Shown here: one piece after another, positions 22,833-35,620 of the stretch
Numbering within the stretch: position 1 is the first letter of the stretch
Layout: the number at the start of each line of letters is the position of its first letter
NCBI RefSeq assembly: GCF_018143015.1
Contig: NC_054756.1
Span: 19,675,361 to 19,739,360 of the forward strand
Source: Lytechinus variegatus
Taxonomy: Eukaryota; Echinodermata; Echinoidea; Temnopleuroida; Toxopneustidae
Direction of reading: 5' to 3'
DNA length: 64,000 bases
Made by a program: the position numbers and the translations under genes
The notes under the pieces: model-generated
Seen by the model: only the letters and a program-made list of their open reading frames with translations
What the model was told of the DNA's origin: nothing
Database searches by the model: none

Positions 22833-23060
22833 GGGGGATGTTTCACAAAGATTTAAGTATGACTTAGAGTCGCACTTAAGTGCCTAGTTGCGCGAGGTAT
22901 ATTATAGGCTTGACCGCATTGGTCAGATCATGAAAATAGGACGCGCAATACGTATTTAACTCTATGGTATTGATCAATGAGATTACGCGTTGCATTTCAG
23001 ATACGCGTCGGCATTTAAGTGCGACCTAAGTCATACTTAAATCTTTGTGAAACACCCCCC
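22833..23060. mobile_element. MITE with ~50-bp terminal inverted repeats (228 bp)
   Basis: TTTCACAAAGATTTAAGTAT near 22841 is mirrored by ATACTTAAATCTTTGTGAAA near 23034, and CGCACTTAAGTGCC is mirrored by GGCATTTAAGTGCG. A G run and a C run form the outer ends. The target duplication is unclear. Confidence 0.8.
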
Positions 23061-23104
23061 AGGTAATTTAATATTTTAATGCATTCGATGCATTCCTGAA
23101 GGCA

Positions 23105-23360
23105 CGTCGCGATGTGGTCTAGTGGTTCTGACGGTCGCCTTTCAAACAAAGATCATGGGTTCGTATCTAGCCATGAGAGGGTTTTCTTTCAGCAAGAAAA
23201 AACATCACACTGCTGCACTCAACCCATCAGGATTAATTCCTTGAATGCTCTGTTTGAGCGACTGTGATGGTAGCTCGAGCTAAAGCCGGGGTAATAATGA
23301 AAAAGGGCGTTGTATCCTCAGGCCAAAACACGCTACACTGTATTTATCCAGCTATTATTA
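23105..23360 (+). mobile_element. tRNA-derived SINE, plus orientation
   Basis: The head GATGTGGTCTAGTGGTTCTG (A box) and GATCATGGGTTCGTATC (B box) form a tRNA-like start. A body with CTGCTGCACTCAACCC and AGCTCGAGCTAAAGCCGGGG follows, then a TTATTATTATTC tail. The body words are the reverse complement of those in the SINE at 30297-30583, so the families are related. Confidence 0.7.
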
Positions 23361-23719
23361 TTATTCAAATATTCAAATTCGGTATGAGGAAATTGGCCTC
23401 GTGACCTCAGCATCGTGGACACCATCATTCATCTGATACTTTTATTTCATTAGGCGTGTACGAGAGGTGAAACAATATTTGCTCCGGCGACAATTGCTCC
23501 GGGATTTACTTCGTCTAAGATATAAGGTTAGGGTTGCAATATAAAGGGTTTTATGCTAGGTTTAGGGTCAAGATTAAGATATTGTAAAGTGTTAAAGAGT
23601 TGAAGTGAGTATTCCATTTGAATATGGAGTAAATAGAGGAGAAATTTTTGCCGGAGGAAATGTCGGGGTACCTGTTGGAGATGCATTATTCCGCTGATTA
23701 TGACTTTACAATGCATGCG

Positions 23720-23928
23720 GTTGTGCTCAAACATAGGTGAACCCTATCACAAAATGCACTCCTTCCTATTGAGTGTAGAAAACAGGCACTACAATATTCT
23801 GCCAGCCCAGAAAAATAAACTTTATTGAATTTAATATTTTATCACCTGGCCATGCTGACAGCAAAGTTAAATATCTAAAACAAGACAGAACTGGTAGAGT
23901 TCACTAATATTTGAGCACCACTGTTGCT
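23720..23928. mobile_element. MITE (GTTGTGCTCAAA ends), copy 1
   Basis: The left end, GGTTGTGCTCAAACATAGGT, is mirrored by GTTCACTAATATTTGAGCAC at the right. Reverse-complemented, the body aligns with 27388-27612 through GATAAAATATT and GATATTTA stretches. Confidence 0.65.
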
Positions 23929-24436
23929 GGAAACTTACGACTTAAAAATATATTTAAAAAAACAAGATCTAGAAAATTGCAGTTCAAACTATCTTTCTCT
24001 TTCTTCGCAATCACCACGTTTTTTTAATTTCTTAAACAGTAATTGGTGTACCATTCTACTGAAAAACATTGAACTCAAATTTTACTTTGATCAGCATTGT
24101 TTGTAAACATAGTATCCTCGGTGAGAATATGACTGTCCTCAATTCAATAGGAATGATTCACTAGTGATTATTCAATATGAATTATTATTCAATAATTTTT
24201 TTTCAATAGTGATTCAAGTAAAAGTTCATATTTGGTCGAATTTCATACGTCAAGTAAAAAGCAAACTTCTCACCTACTGATACTGTAGATAAGCCTATCA
24301 TGTTCTGTGATCTCAAAATAATAAAAAAATATATATATAAATAAATAAAGCATACTATCCTCGTTCAATTCATGATATCAACATTTCATTGACAGCCTTT
24401 CCGTTCTTCACATAATCTCCCTCTTTAACATGTTTA

Positions 24437-24655
24437 AGGCATGGTCACACCGCCCGAGCGTTGTTAGAGTGGTCATGGAGCGGAGAGAAAAAAATCATCA
24501 CCACTCGCTACCGGTCACCATTTTCGATTGTTTTTGGGTTTTTTTTTTCGATTTATGTTTTCGTTTTTTTCCCCAATTTTGTGAGCCAAATTCGGCCCTC
24601 TTTCCCTACCGCTCCACGACCGCTCCAACAACGCTCGGGCAGTGTGACCATGCCT
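24437..24655. mobile_element. MITE with TTA duplication (219 bp)
   Basis: AGGCATGGTCACACCGCCCG at the left mirrors CGGGCAGTGTGACCATGCCT at the right, with TTA on both sides (24434-24436 and 24656-24658). GAGCGTTGTT/AACAACGCTC extends the inverted repeat. TTA suggests a PIF/Harbinger-type mobiliser. The overlapping reading frames are artefacts. Confidence 0.8.
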
Positions 24656-24658
24656 TTA

Positions 24659-26050
24659 GGAGTGTGTCCTGCATTTCTTTCTTTCTTATTGCACCATATT
24701 GCAGTATGCATTGTTGGTCATTCAAGTATTGCACACAGATAAGTCCTTTTAACTAATATTTATTTGATGATCCTTTTCCCAGCTTCCCTCTTTACATCCC
24801 ACCTGACAGGAAACACTTTTATGTGCTTGGATTAACATGGCAGGCCATGAATGAAACTGACCTGGAATGGAATAAAATTGAATGATCAATTATTCACAGC
24901 ATTGTTAGGGATGATGCCATCTAGTTTTAATGATACTTCGGTGTGGTCGTGGCCTTATACCATAAGCAATCTCAGGTTGGTATCTATCAATATTGTAATG
25001 TATCACTTCTTTTTTTTTCCCTTCCTTTTAATTACCCATCCCCCTCTCTCTCTCCCCCTTTCTCTCTCTCAAAGTAAACAGAGCATACAAAACTATTTTT
25101 TTGTTGAAAACAGTAAATATATTATCAACTGCCTTGCAGCAATCATAGGCATTATTGCCATTACTCATCAATTTCACATTGTTATAGTTAATTACAGATT
25201 AGCACATTATCATACTTTGTAAATTTGTTCAATCAATCTACATAGGCCTACAATTTACAAAAAGATTGGTGTAATCAAAATAAATTATGTTTGTCTATGT
25301 ACAGAATCACCTTTATAAATACCAATTAAGAACTATAATAATGACTACATCATTGACATAAAGTATAAAATAAACTTGAATAAAATTATGAGAAACAGAA
25401 CAATACGATGGATTCATAATGATCATGCATATTTGATTATGTGAATACAATCTGGGTATAATGTCCCTGAGAATAATAAAATGAGAACCTATCAAACTGT
25501 ATTGTTTGTGAGTAAAGAGGGCGCTGTCTCACACTTAACAGTTTCTCTCTTGATTCGTACCTATATAGGCCTATATAAACCAATTTTGCTTGGGACCAAT
25601 TTATTGTGGTAATTTCAAACTGGGTGCTTCAAGCAAGAAATTATACCCCCTCCCACTTACTCAAAGGTTGTTTATGGCATACACTATCCTGTGACCAACT
25701 GTGAAAACTTTATTTGATTGTCTCTGGTAGTTTTATTTCATCAGCTATTTGTTAGTGTCATGTCTGGGGAGGGGGGGGGGTTGAAATGAGCCCATGCCTA
25801 TAAAGAGAAATTGAGGCATTAACATAGCCAAATACCTAACTGGGTACATAACCAATGTTTTTCTTAATTTTCTATATTATATAAAGGAAGGTACGAACTC
25901 ATGTTGACTTTATTTTGTAATAAAAGGATCAACTGAAGGTAATAAATACAAAGCCCTCTATAGTTGAATCTAAACCTTTCCACATGGAGTCTCATTATAA
26001 CCAATGCCACAATGTTTTCTGATTCAATAATCACATAAAAAAAACATTTA
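24659..26050. other. AT-rich, no gene seen
   Basis: A 123-codon plus-strand frame at 24851 spans a CT-rich simple stretch and shows no domain. Nothing else is supported. Confidence 0.45.
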
Positions 26051-26054
26051 GTAG

Positions 26055-26122
26055 CACAACCACTCTCCAGAAGAAGACAAGAACCCACATACTTGTCGAA
26101 ACGCCGAGTTTGGGTGGTTGTT
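26055..26122 (+). repeat. Hairpin with hammerhead-like motif
   Basis: CAGAAGA is followed by a 6-bp stem (GACAAG/CTTGTC) and GAAACGCCGAG, with ACAACCACTC before it and a TGGTTG-containing partner after it closing an outer stem. The layout resembles CUGANGA...GAAA of hammerhead ribozymes, but one extra base separates the first block from the stem and the first block is CAGAAGA, so activity is doubtful. Confidence 0.4.
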
Positions 26123-27387
26123 TTCAGGACCAATAGTTACCCCCGAAAGATATATAGTGAAGCGTGAAACCACTACACTCCAGCACAACCATAAACACCA
26201 TTGGGAATGTTGTTTATCGATCAGTTCTCATCTTCCAACTATCATTTTGTTTGTTAGAATCTTTTCTAACAAAATATCTCCTTGCTCCACAGAAAGAGAA
26301 CAATGTTCGTTGTATCTACAATGCAGGGTGTTATTCCTATAAAAATGGATTCATTCATCCACTTCAATCCAGTCTATTGAAACAGATTTGCTCACATTCG
26401 TTCCATGTCAGTATAGTATCTGACTGCTGGCGAGCAGGTTTCCACGTATTGGAGTCCTAAATGGACTACGATACATGTACTAGAAAAGGTGAAGGTAGTT
26501 TTGCAAAGTCTACAATCACTAATGTGGCCTGCAAGGATAAACATTCCAATGAAAGTAATTCCTACCCCAAAACACTAAAGAATTCATAAATACTAACCAT
26601 AGACTAAAAACATTTCAGTCAGTGCTAATTACATGTATGACTTGACAAGAGAATACTATGAGCATTAAATACTTCAATAAATTAAATAACTACATGTATA
26701 TACATCATGATCTATGGAGACACAATTATCAAATCAAGAAAGAAAATAATTTCAGTATAACCATTATTTCATTTTTAACCATTATTAAAACAAATCATTT
26801 CATCAATCCAACAAATCATCAGAAAATCTTTACATAAGTATTTCTACTTTTTTTACAGAAACTTTTAATTGTACATTCAACATATAACCACAAAATTGGC
26901 ATTTCTCACATTTTATTTACAAAAAATCTTGCACAGGCTTTGTGAAACTAACATGCATCACAAAGCTGTTTGCCTAAGAATTAATGAATTAAAACACAAT
27001 TTTCAACTTTTGTAGACTTCAGTTAGTTAATCTTTGCCCTTGCTAAACATATTTAAATTTCATTACTTCATGATTCTTGGTTTCAATTTTCACAACAAAC
27101 GACCATTCACTTTGCATGAAAACATTTCTCATCTCCATTCAAAAGTAATGGAAGAATCATATTAATCATAAGCTGATAAGCTTTGTGAAAAGTGGGTATT
27201 TCATCTTTGGGGGTGTGTCAAGAATCATCTTGGCAGTGTTTTTCACTGACAAAATTGCTCTGAACCAATCAGATGCAAAGATTTCAGCAGCTTATAACAA
27301 ATAGTCAGTAAAAATCATGGTGTGTTTGTTTAATGAAATGCTCCTCAGAACACTCATCACAGATTGTGTTACTTATTTACCCACCAA

Positions 27388-27612
27388 CGAGTGGTGCTCA
27401 AAAGAATCCCCATCAGAAAATGGACATAATCCAAGTGTTCAACTTCTGCCCTTTTTTCAGATATTTACATTGTAAAGTCAGGTGATAAAATATTGCATTC
27501 AATACAGTTTGTTCCTCTGGGCTTGCTGCACACTGTAGTGTTGTTGTCTCAACACTCAGCATGACAGAGTGCATTTAGTGATGGAGTTCACTAACTTTTG
27601 AGCACAACTGCA
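27388..27612. mobile_element. MITE (GTGGTGCTCAAA ends), copy 2
   Basis: GAGTGGTGCTCAAAAG at the left mirrors CTTTTGAGCACAACTG at the right. The body is the reverse complement of the copy at 23720-23928. Confidence 0.65.
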
Positions 27613-28147
27613 TTTCCAAGTCAACTTCAAATTAATTTAATAAATAGGATTAAACAAATGATTATAATAAATACACATATACATGTAATCATGAACAACT
27701 ATTTTTTTTCTGGAGTTAACATTAAGATTGTCTAATTATCAATGACAATTCAATCTATTTCCGGATGAAACAATGAAATTGCTCATGTCTTGAATGCAAG
27801 TAGATATTAGCACCCTTCTTCATCTAAACCAACATAACTTTGGGCTGTGTTGAAAGCACCTCATGAAAAATAAGAAAATGGAGACAAATACTGATTTTCA
27901 ACCTCATGAAATATACATAGATGCTGACAGAATGAAGTATGTAATACTGGATTGTCTTGTTTTGCTTTATAAATGCAAACGCTTTCAAAGAATTTCAGCA
28001 CCTGTTGGGCATTGTAATGCAGATACATGTGTTTCATACATAAGCCTTAACAAAAAAAGGAAGCCAGATACATTTTTCATATAGGCAGTTGGACTACTTC
28101 CCACATAGATTTATACCACATGTCTGAGCCTGTTCGGCCCACTTCAA

Positions 28148-28180
28148 GATTCAAGATTCAAGATTCAAGATTTTATTAGA
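28148..28180 (-). repeat. (TTCAAGA)n run, LINE-like 3' tail
   Basis: Four or five TTCAAGA units end in TTTTATTAG. Read on the minus strand this is the short tandem tail typical of some CR1-like LINE copies. No coding part is attached. Confidence 0.4.
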
Positions 28181-30296
28181 ACAAATGATCGCAGCTTCTT
28201 ACAGCTGAATTGGCATATGTTTTACAAAAGAACATGAAAATACACATAAAATCAACAAAAAGCGATGTTACAAAAGAATCAAGAAATTACAAAAATAGTT
28301 ACGGTAAAATCACGATAATAATGAAGAAGTGATCTTAGCTTTTTCATTAATTTAGCATAATTGGTAATTGTTCTTGATTTCTTCCGTTTTATTTCCCTTA
28401 CTTTCTTTAAGTTACTCTCATATTAGACACTCATTTTTGCTGCTCTTTTCTCATTTTCAATTATCAATACTGAATCTACTGAAAGCCGTTACAACAAATT
28501 TCCTTCTAATTCTTCTTTAAACCCATATTACATCACAATAATTTTATTTTAGGAGTATAAATCATTTTTCCAACAAATGTACTTTTTCACTTCCGATTCA
28601 GTCTGATTGCATTTTGCTCTACACTACAATTAGTCTAACACCAGTCCAATTCTCATTTGGTGTAGTGCTCAGATGGTCAAATTTCCACTTTACCTTCATT
28701 CAGAGGTGTTTATTCAACAAAACGAGCAAAGCCCGAATGGGAATTAGAGAAAACAGACAAAAATAGTACATTCAACCAAATGGTGAGTAGCTAGACCAGG
28801 TCGCAATTATTAATATACCCAAAGAACTTACAATCATTTCGATGGTAGATGCACAGTAGCCTCATGACACACAATTATAAATTCCCATAGTCTCTGTAAA
28901 GGGACTGCATGATTATAACAAAAACATGAACTTCATGTACAAGTATCAATATGACATTCATATATCATTTGAAAGTAAATGCTAAAAAGAATTGAAGAAT
29001 GATTATATTTACACAATATATTGAAAAATCAGAAAGCACACCATATTCAGCATTTTTAGCAAAAGATAAATGATAAACGCTGTCACAATCTTATAAAAAT
29101 GAAGTAAATAATTACCTGTACTGAAACTGATATACACTACCGATAAAAACACAGTATAACACCTTGGTAAAACTTGGCAGTGTTATGAACTTAAAGGGAA
29201 AGGCTTTTTTTTCAAGAAAACAAAGAAAATTAATCCTAGCTAGTATATTTACACGCTTAAAAAACTTACTAAAAAAATACACACATATTCATATTGAGCA
29301 TGCATGTATCTGCCTCAAAAGATCAGAGAAAAAATAACACATTCAAATATGCATAAAAATATTAGAGAAGTGCATTTTGAAAAACACAAAACATGAACAT
29401 TACATGTTACGTCAGCCCCTTTGCGATAATACATTTATCCTTACAGCAACTGAGACAAAAAAGAGGAACAAATTGCACTACACTGAAAAGTACACATTAA
29501 CACTCATAAAATGGCTGTATAACAGCTATTAATATTTAGATTATGTTCCGATGACCATCCAAAGGAAATTCAATTAAAGGTGGAAACCATTTAAGTAAAT
29601 TCAAACATTCAACTCGATGAATTACTTAGCTATAATTATATCCATGACATCATCTGTGTAGAACCCATGTTGCTATGGGTTGCTATATGAGGCAAGTGGT
29701 CAATAGATGCATCACCATGACTTCATTTAGAAAGAAGTAATATGTGCCCTGTTACCAATTGAATATATTCAATACTAATATTTTGTGAGAAATAAATCAT
29801 AAAGTAACATTAAAACATAGAATTAGACATAATCATGATGCCTAATTACCGTAGATACATGTAAACACCATAATGAAATCAATACTTCTGTAAAATGTAA
29901 GTACAAAAGCACATTTAATCTCTCATGCAATGATATCCAATCATGCATTGGATAATGATTATGTTTTCTTAGGCTAAAATGAGAAAAAGAATTTACAGCG
30001 GCCATCGACTTCCAAAATACATGAAAACCCAATAGTACATTGATTTAAAAAAAAAAATTCAAAGAAATGTAACTTAAGGTAAATATCTCGTTCAGAATGG
30101 GGTAAAACAAATCATGAACAAATGCTTAACAACTAAATTCCTGAGTTAAGAGCAGACTATTTAGAATTGACTCTTCTAATCTGCCTGATTGTCATATTTT
30201 CCGTGCTAAAACCAAAGACATTGAAGTCTCTTTGCATAGATGAAATTGTAATAGGTATTCATAACAACCTGATTGACCCAATATTCTAATATCAAA
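28181..30296. other. AT-rich, no gene seen
   Basis: I see no coding exon, repeat end or structured element in this ~2.1 kb. It may include part of the laminin 3' UTR or its downstream flank. Confidence 0.4.
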
Positions 30297-30583
30297 ATAA
30301 TAATAATAGTAATAGGCATTTATATAGCGCCATCTATCTAGAATAATTCTATTCCGAGGCGCGTTGTTATCATCATTACCCGGCTTTACTCGAGCTGCCT
30401 TTCAGCGCTCATGCATTCAAGGATTTAATCCTGCCAGGTACCCATTCACCTCACCTGGGTTGAGTACAGCACAATGTGGATAAATTTCTTGCTGAAGAAA
30501 ATTACGCCATGGCTGGGATTCGAACCCACACTCTCTGTTTCAGTCAGAAAAAACAGACTAATCCACTGGGCCACAACGCTCCC
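30297..30583 (-). mobile_element. tRNA-derived SINE, best-preserved copy
   Basis: On the minus strand the head reads GTTGTGGCCCAGTGGATTAG (A box), then GTGGGTTCGAATCCCAGCCA (canonical B box). The body runs through CTCAACCCAGGTGAGGTGAA and CGCTGAAAGGCAGCTCGAGT to a tail with GGCGCTATATAAATGCC and ATTATTATT. This is a full-length-looking copy of the family also seen at 11495, 56470 and 59590. Confidence 0.85.
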
Positions 30584-30769
30584 CACGCTCCATGATGATG
30601 ATTATCAACATCATCACGAATGTTCCACTTATCTGTTGACTGGGAGCATGCTAACACACTCTGCATTAGAATTGTGTCATGTGACCCTTTCTAACGACTG
30701 TATCAGTATCGGAGCAAACTCTTCCATTTTCCACTGAACAGTTTTAACAATATTTTTTTGTCATAATAC

Positions 30770-30965
30770 TAATGATATGCATCACTTATATAGCGCTTAA
30801 TACAATATTTTGAAGCGCTGCATACCATTAACCTGGCTTTAGCATGACTACCCTGATCAGGCGCTCAAGCATCAAAGGAATTCCTTCCTACCGGGTTTCC
30901 ATTTACCACACATGGGTGGAGAGTGGCAATCACCACAAGCCTCATCTAAGAAAATATACTGATTC
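30770..30965. mobile_element. SINE/LINE-tail fragment
   Basis: It contains CACTTATATAGCGCTTAATA, AACCTGGCTTTAGC and ACACATGGGTGGAGAGTGGC, words shared with the tail halves of the SINEs here. No head is recognisable. Confidence 0.45.
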
Positions 30966-31140
30966 ATGCGAGAGTTTAAAAACACAGGTGGAAGACCACT
31001 CCCCTCTCTCTCGGTGGTCCAGATTTTTTTTTTTGGAATGCAGCTGTCGAATTGTTACATACAAAGATTTTGCACAAAGCCCCTGCATAATGAAATACAT
31101 GTTGAGAATAAAGCAGCACATGAGCAAAGCATCAATGTCG

Positions 31141-34100
31141 TCATACGATGGGACATTCTAGAGGAACCACACCCACGATCTCAACTGATGATTCGACGGG
31201 GACGACCCCTCCGTTGACCTCCAGACGTCGTATACAGCCCTTGAACTTGACGGCATCTGGGTTTGATACTGTCAAAGGAAAAGTGGGAGAGCAGTGTATT
31301 AGAATGCCTGATTTCTTTAAAGCCATTATGTAATCAATCGTAATATACCAGTATTGTAAAAAATCAATGATTGTTTCCATAACTATTTGCTGTTTTATGA
31401 AGGCAGGATTATTTTGTGAAATGGCTGTGTGTACATTAAAATAAATATGCTACGAGAAGGCTGACATCTCCCCCTTTTCCATTATCAGAAATGTATGTGA
31501 ATAATAATGTTACAGCAATGATGATCTTAGACATTCACTACCCATTCAATGCAATTTTCACCTTATTGAAAAATGAAACAATTGTACGGGGAATGTTAAA
31601 GGTTTGCTGTAGAACTTTCATTACATTGAAAATACAACTTATGGGCTTCGATCACCTCTAATCTTTAATCTGACTGCATTCGAAGGCCACCATGGACACC
31701 GAGGTATTTGCTCCTATGTATTTCAGCGTGACTGTGGCATGGACCAGTGACGGCCTGGTGGAAGATTTGCTGACAGACAATCAATTCGTGAGAGGCTCAA
31801 ATCTCGCTGGTTCCAAGATTTTTTTTTCTGACTTATCAGATCGATCAATGCGTTCTTATTTACTGGGTGAAAGCTATGAATTGCATTTTCAATATAATGG
31901 ATAATTGCACTTTCATATGTGCTAATTCAGCACAAAAGGAGATCATAAAGTAAACTAATTTTCCAGAATTCACAAAGGTGGTTTTAAAAAGCATTGGGTG
32001 AACCCATGGTTTATGTAGATTTGTGTAAATTACCCTTATTTACCATGTATATTAAAAAATGTCCAATGCTGATGCGCCTTTTTGTCACAGTGCACCAAAT
32101 TGACACCTGTTACCATGGTTATCCATGAGTCCACTGTTTTGAATGAATGAGTCCATTCTTCAAACGGTGGGCTCATGAATAAAATAGCATATTTAGCATA
32201 GTAACAGGCGTTAATTTGGCACACTGTGACACCACCACCACCATATAACAGGTGGCCCTCATCACTTCTTACTGGGGCCAGCAGATATTTATGAATGACG
32301 GCCTTTCCCCAGGAACAGATTTTATTTAGCAACCTATCAGTGGGACACCAAATTTCTAATTGGCTATTTATATGCAAAGAACCTTCCCTGGCAACTTACT
32401 GTTGGGTTTGTAGTGGCTGGTCACATTTAACAGCCTATCAGAGGGAAATGATTGTAATACTTACATGGGTTACCACCCGCATAGAACTGGTAACGCTCAT
32501 CTCCTGGAAGTCGAACAGTACCCCTAAGATTGTTGGCCATGTTACCATCAACAGACAATTGCCAAAGACCATCTATCTCTGTCACTTGAACCACATGCCA
32601 CTGGTAGTCACAGACCGTGAAGTTGTTGTGTGCTTGGAACGGGATCATGGCCATTCTCCGACCAGTGTACAACTTTAGGAGAATCTATAGGATTAAGCGT
32701 AAGGACAGATTATTATTTTATTTTTGATTTGTGAGTTTTATCATCTTTGTTCCAAGTGACAAAAAGGTAATTGAGCAGGCTATTGTTTTTTTCAACTGAA
32801 TGTCTTTCAATATATTTTTTTTTCCAATTAAATCCACATCTCTTAAAAATCACATACAGCTATTGAAATATGAATTACATACAAAACTAATATGATCAAT
32901 GATATCCCATTACCCTTGTGTCCAGGTTTCATGAACAACATGTAGGCCCATATACTTTATATATACTATATATATATACTTACATTATATTTAAGAAAAA
33001 AAATTAACCTTGGTTAATATTTCAGTGTTGACGACGCCCCCGTCAGAAAAGCAGCGCATATAGTCTCGTTCTGCTTTGCAGGCAAGAAAAATAAACTTGC
33101 ATTTTCTGTAGAGCCCCCACCCCTCCCCACCTCACCCTAAAGTTGTAGATTATGGAGAGAAAAATGTTTTGTAATTTCTGCTATTTGTTTCTTCTACTGT
33201 TTAAACAAACATGTGGTGACGAAGTTAAAAAAAATTTAGGGCTTCCATATACTACTTTTCTATATAGACGTCATATAACTTGTTTTTCAAAGAGTAAGAC
33301 TCGTTGTTTTTGCAAAATTGAAGCCATTAATTTAAACTTTATATTCATAAAGTTTACACTGGGTTCTAGGGGATAACATCTGTGTTCGAATAAAGCCAAG
33401 AAAAATAATTTAGAGAAAAAAAACATGATATCCCTATATGCAAATAAACATGAAAGGAACATTTGCATGTTAATATATGCAAACTGGTTGAAGGAATTGT
33501 ATTCATGAAATCTGCATGTCAAATGTACTTACATCATGATCAGAAATTACGACTGTAACTCCTACACCGTCAAGATCTGTTGCCGCAAAGAGAAGACCAT
33601 CTTTTTGCGCTGTTCTAAACTCAATTAGGAGTTGAAAATCAGATCCGATTTGCTGTTGGTTTGCTGTAGGAAGAGATGACATATATTTTTTCAATACAAC
33701 ACATTACTGAGAATATTGCTGCATGATAACTGAAAAATGTTTTTCAATGTGTACTGTCTTTGGTAAAAGTGTTTTGTACTGTGTACTATCTTTTGTAAAA
33801 GTGTGTTGCACTGTGTACTATCTGTCATAAAAGTGTGTTGCACTGTGTACTATCTTTGGTAAAAGTGTGTTGAACTGTGTACTATCTTTGGTAAAGTGTT
33901 TTGTACAGTGTACTATCTTTGGCAAAAGTGTGTACATGTAGCAATGTGTACTGTATTTGGTAAAAGTGTGTTGCACTGTGAACTATCTGTCATAAAAGTG
34001 TGTTGCACTGTGCACTATCTTTGGTAAAAAGTGTGTTGAACTGTGTACTATCTTTGGTAAAGTGTTTTGTACTATGTACTATCTTTGGCAAAAGTGTGTA

Positions 34101-35559
34101 CATCTCAGATCAAAGATTGTTGCACTGTGTACTAACTTTGGTAAAGTGTTTTGCAACGTGTACTGTCTTTGGTAAAAGTGTTTTGTACTGTGTACTATCT
34201 TTTGTAAAAGTGTGTTGCACTGTGTACTATCTGTCATAAAAGTGTGTTGCACTGTGTACTATCTTTGGTAAAAAGTGTGTTGAACTGTGAACTATCTTTG
34301 GTAAAGTGTTTTGTACTGTGCACTATCTTTGGCAAAAGTGTGTACATGTAGCAATGTGTACTGTATTTGGTAAAAGTGTGTTGCACTGTGAACTATCTGT
34401 CATAAAAGTGTGTTGCACTGTGTACTATCTTTGGTAATAGTGTGTTGCACTGTGTACTGTCTTTGGTAAAAGTGTGTTGCACTGTGAACTATCTGTCATA
34501 AAAGTGTGGTGCACTGTGTACTGTATTTGCTAAAAGAGTGTTGCACTGTGTACTATCTTGGGTAAAAGTGTTTTGTACTGCGTACTATCTTTATCTGTAA
34601 AATGATATATAAGTTAACGTGAAAAAGGTTGTAAACCTGTATTTCCTTCCCTTCTTCATATTACACATGGTGAACCGTAGACCTTATCCCCTTTATAAAC
34701 TCCACTATGCAATCCTACAAAGATCATCGGATATATAATTGTTATAACTGATTAATGATAACCCACACAAGTTCTAGATTGAATGTAGAACTGTTTAAAA
34801 GAGCTTCAAAGAATAATAAGGAGAAAACAATGTTTGAAATTTGGGAATCATCCAAGTATAGTATGTGCAATATGGTGGAAAATGAAATGTCAAATCTGAA
34901 AACACTTCTGGATATTGTATTAATTGAACTTTACAAGCATAAAATTTTGTCATTTCTAAAAAAAACTCAGATAAAATAATTTTCTAAATCTTGACTTTTG
35001 ATGACCAAAATAGTATTTTGGCTTATTAAGGAGAACATGGCATCACGGTTTATTTGGGGTTTTGAGATGGATGGTCGATAACCATTTTGTGACAAAAATT
35101 TGCTTCTTTCTTGGATTCTTCCCTGTATGAATGGGAGAAAGCTCACCTAGAAGAGCATGGCCAATGCCCTGGAAATAATGTCCTGGTTCGGTATTGGTGT
35201 AGCAGGTTACAACTCCATAAGAATTGTTGGCCGTTCCTCTCAGGTCGATGTCAATGCCATTCAAACGGAACTTTCGTATACAGCCATCGAAACCATCCTA
35301 CAAAGGCAAAAGTGATGTTAAAGATATTTTCAGACATTTGAAAAAATAATAATGATGATTACAATATATAGAAGTATAAGCGGTAGTACTACTAGTACTA
35401 GTTGAAGAAGAAGAAGTAGTAGTAGTAGAAGTAGTAGTAGTAGAAGTAGTAGTAGTAGTGGTGGTGGTGGTGGTGGTAGTAGTAGTAGTAGTTGCAGTAG
35501 TAGTAGTAGTAGTAGTAGTAGTAGAAGTAGTAGTAGTTGTAGTAGTAGTAGTAGTAGTA

Positions 35560-35620
<61 letters not shown>

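Noticed and set aside
23105-23180. A functional tRNA gene
   Set aside because: A and B boxes are present, but the acceptor stem does not close and a SINE body follows. The same applies to the heads at 30583, 56797, 59756 and 38990.
31690-31905. A laminin exon between the last two LG5 exons
   Set aside because: Exons 32465-32684 and 31141-31268 join directly in phase as FYAGGNP-LSNPDAVKFKGC, leaving no room for another. The plus-strand 70-codon frame there is also unsupported.
34000-34239. A repetitive Cys/Leu/Val protein
   Set aside because: It is a translation of the 34-bp minisatellite; the frame does not extend through the array.
33745-34600. A CRISPR-like array of regularly spaced repeats
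   Set aside because: The units are contiguous variants with no unique spacers, and the context is an animal intron.
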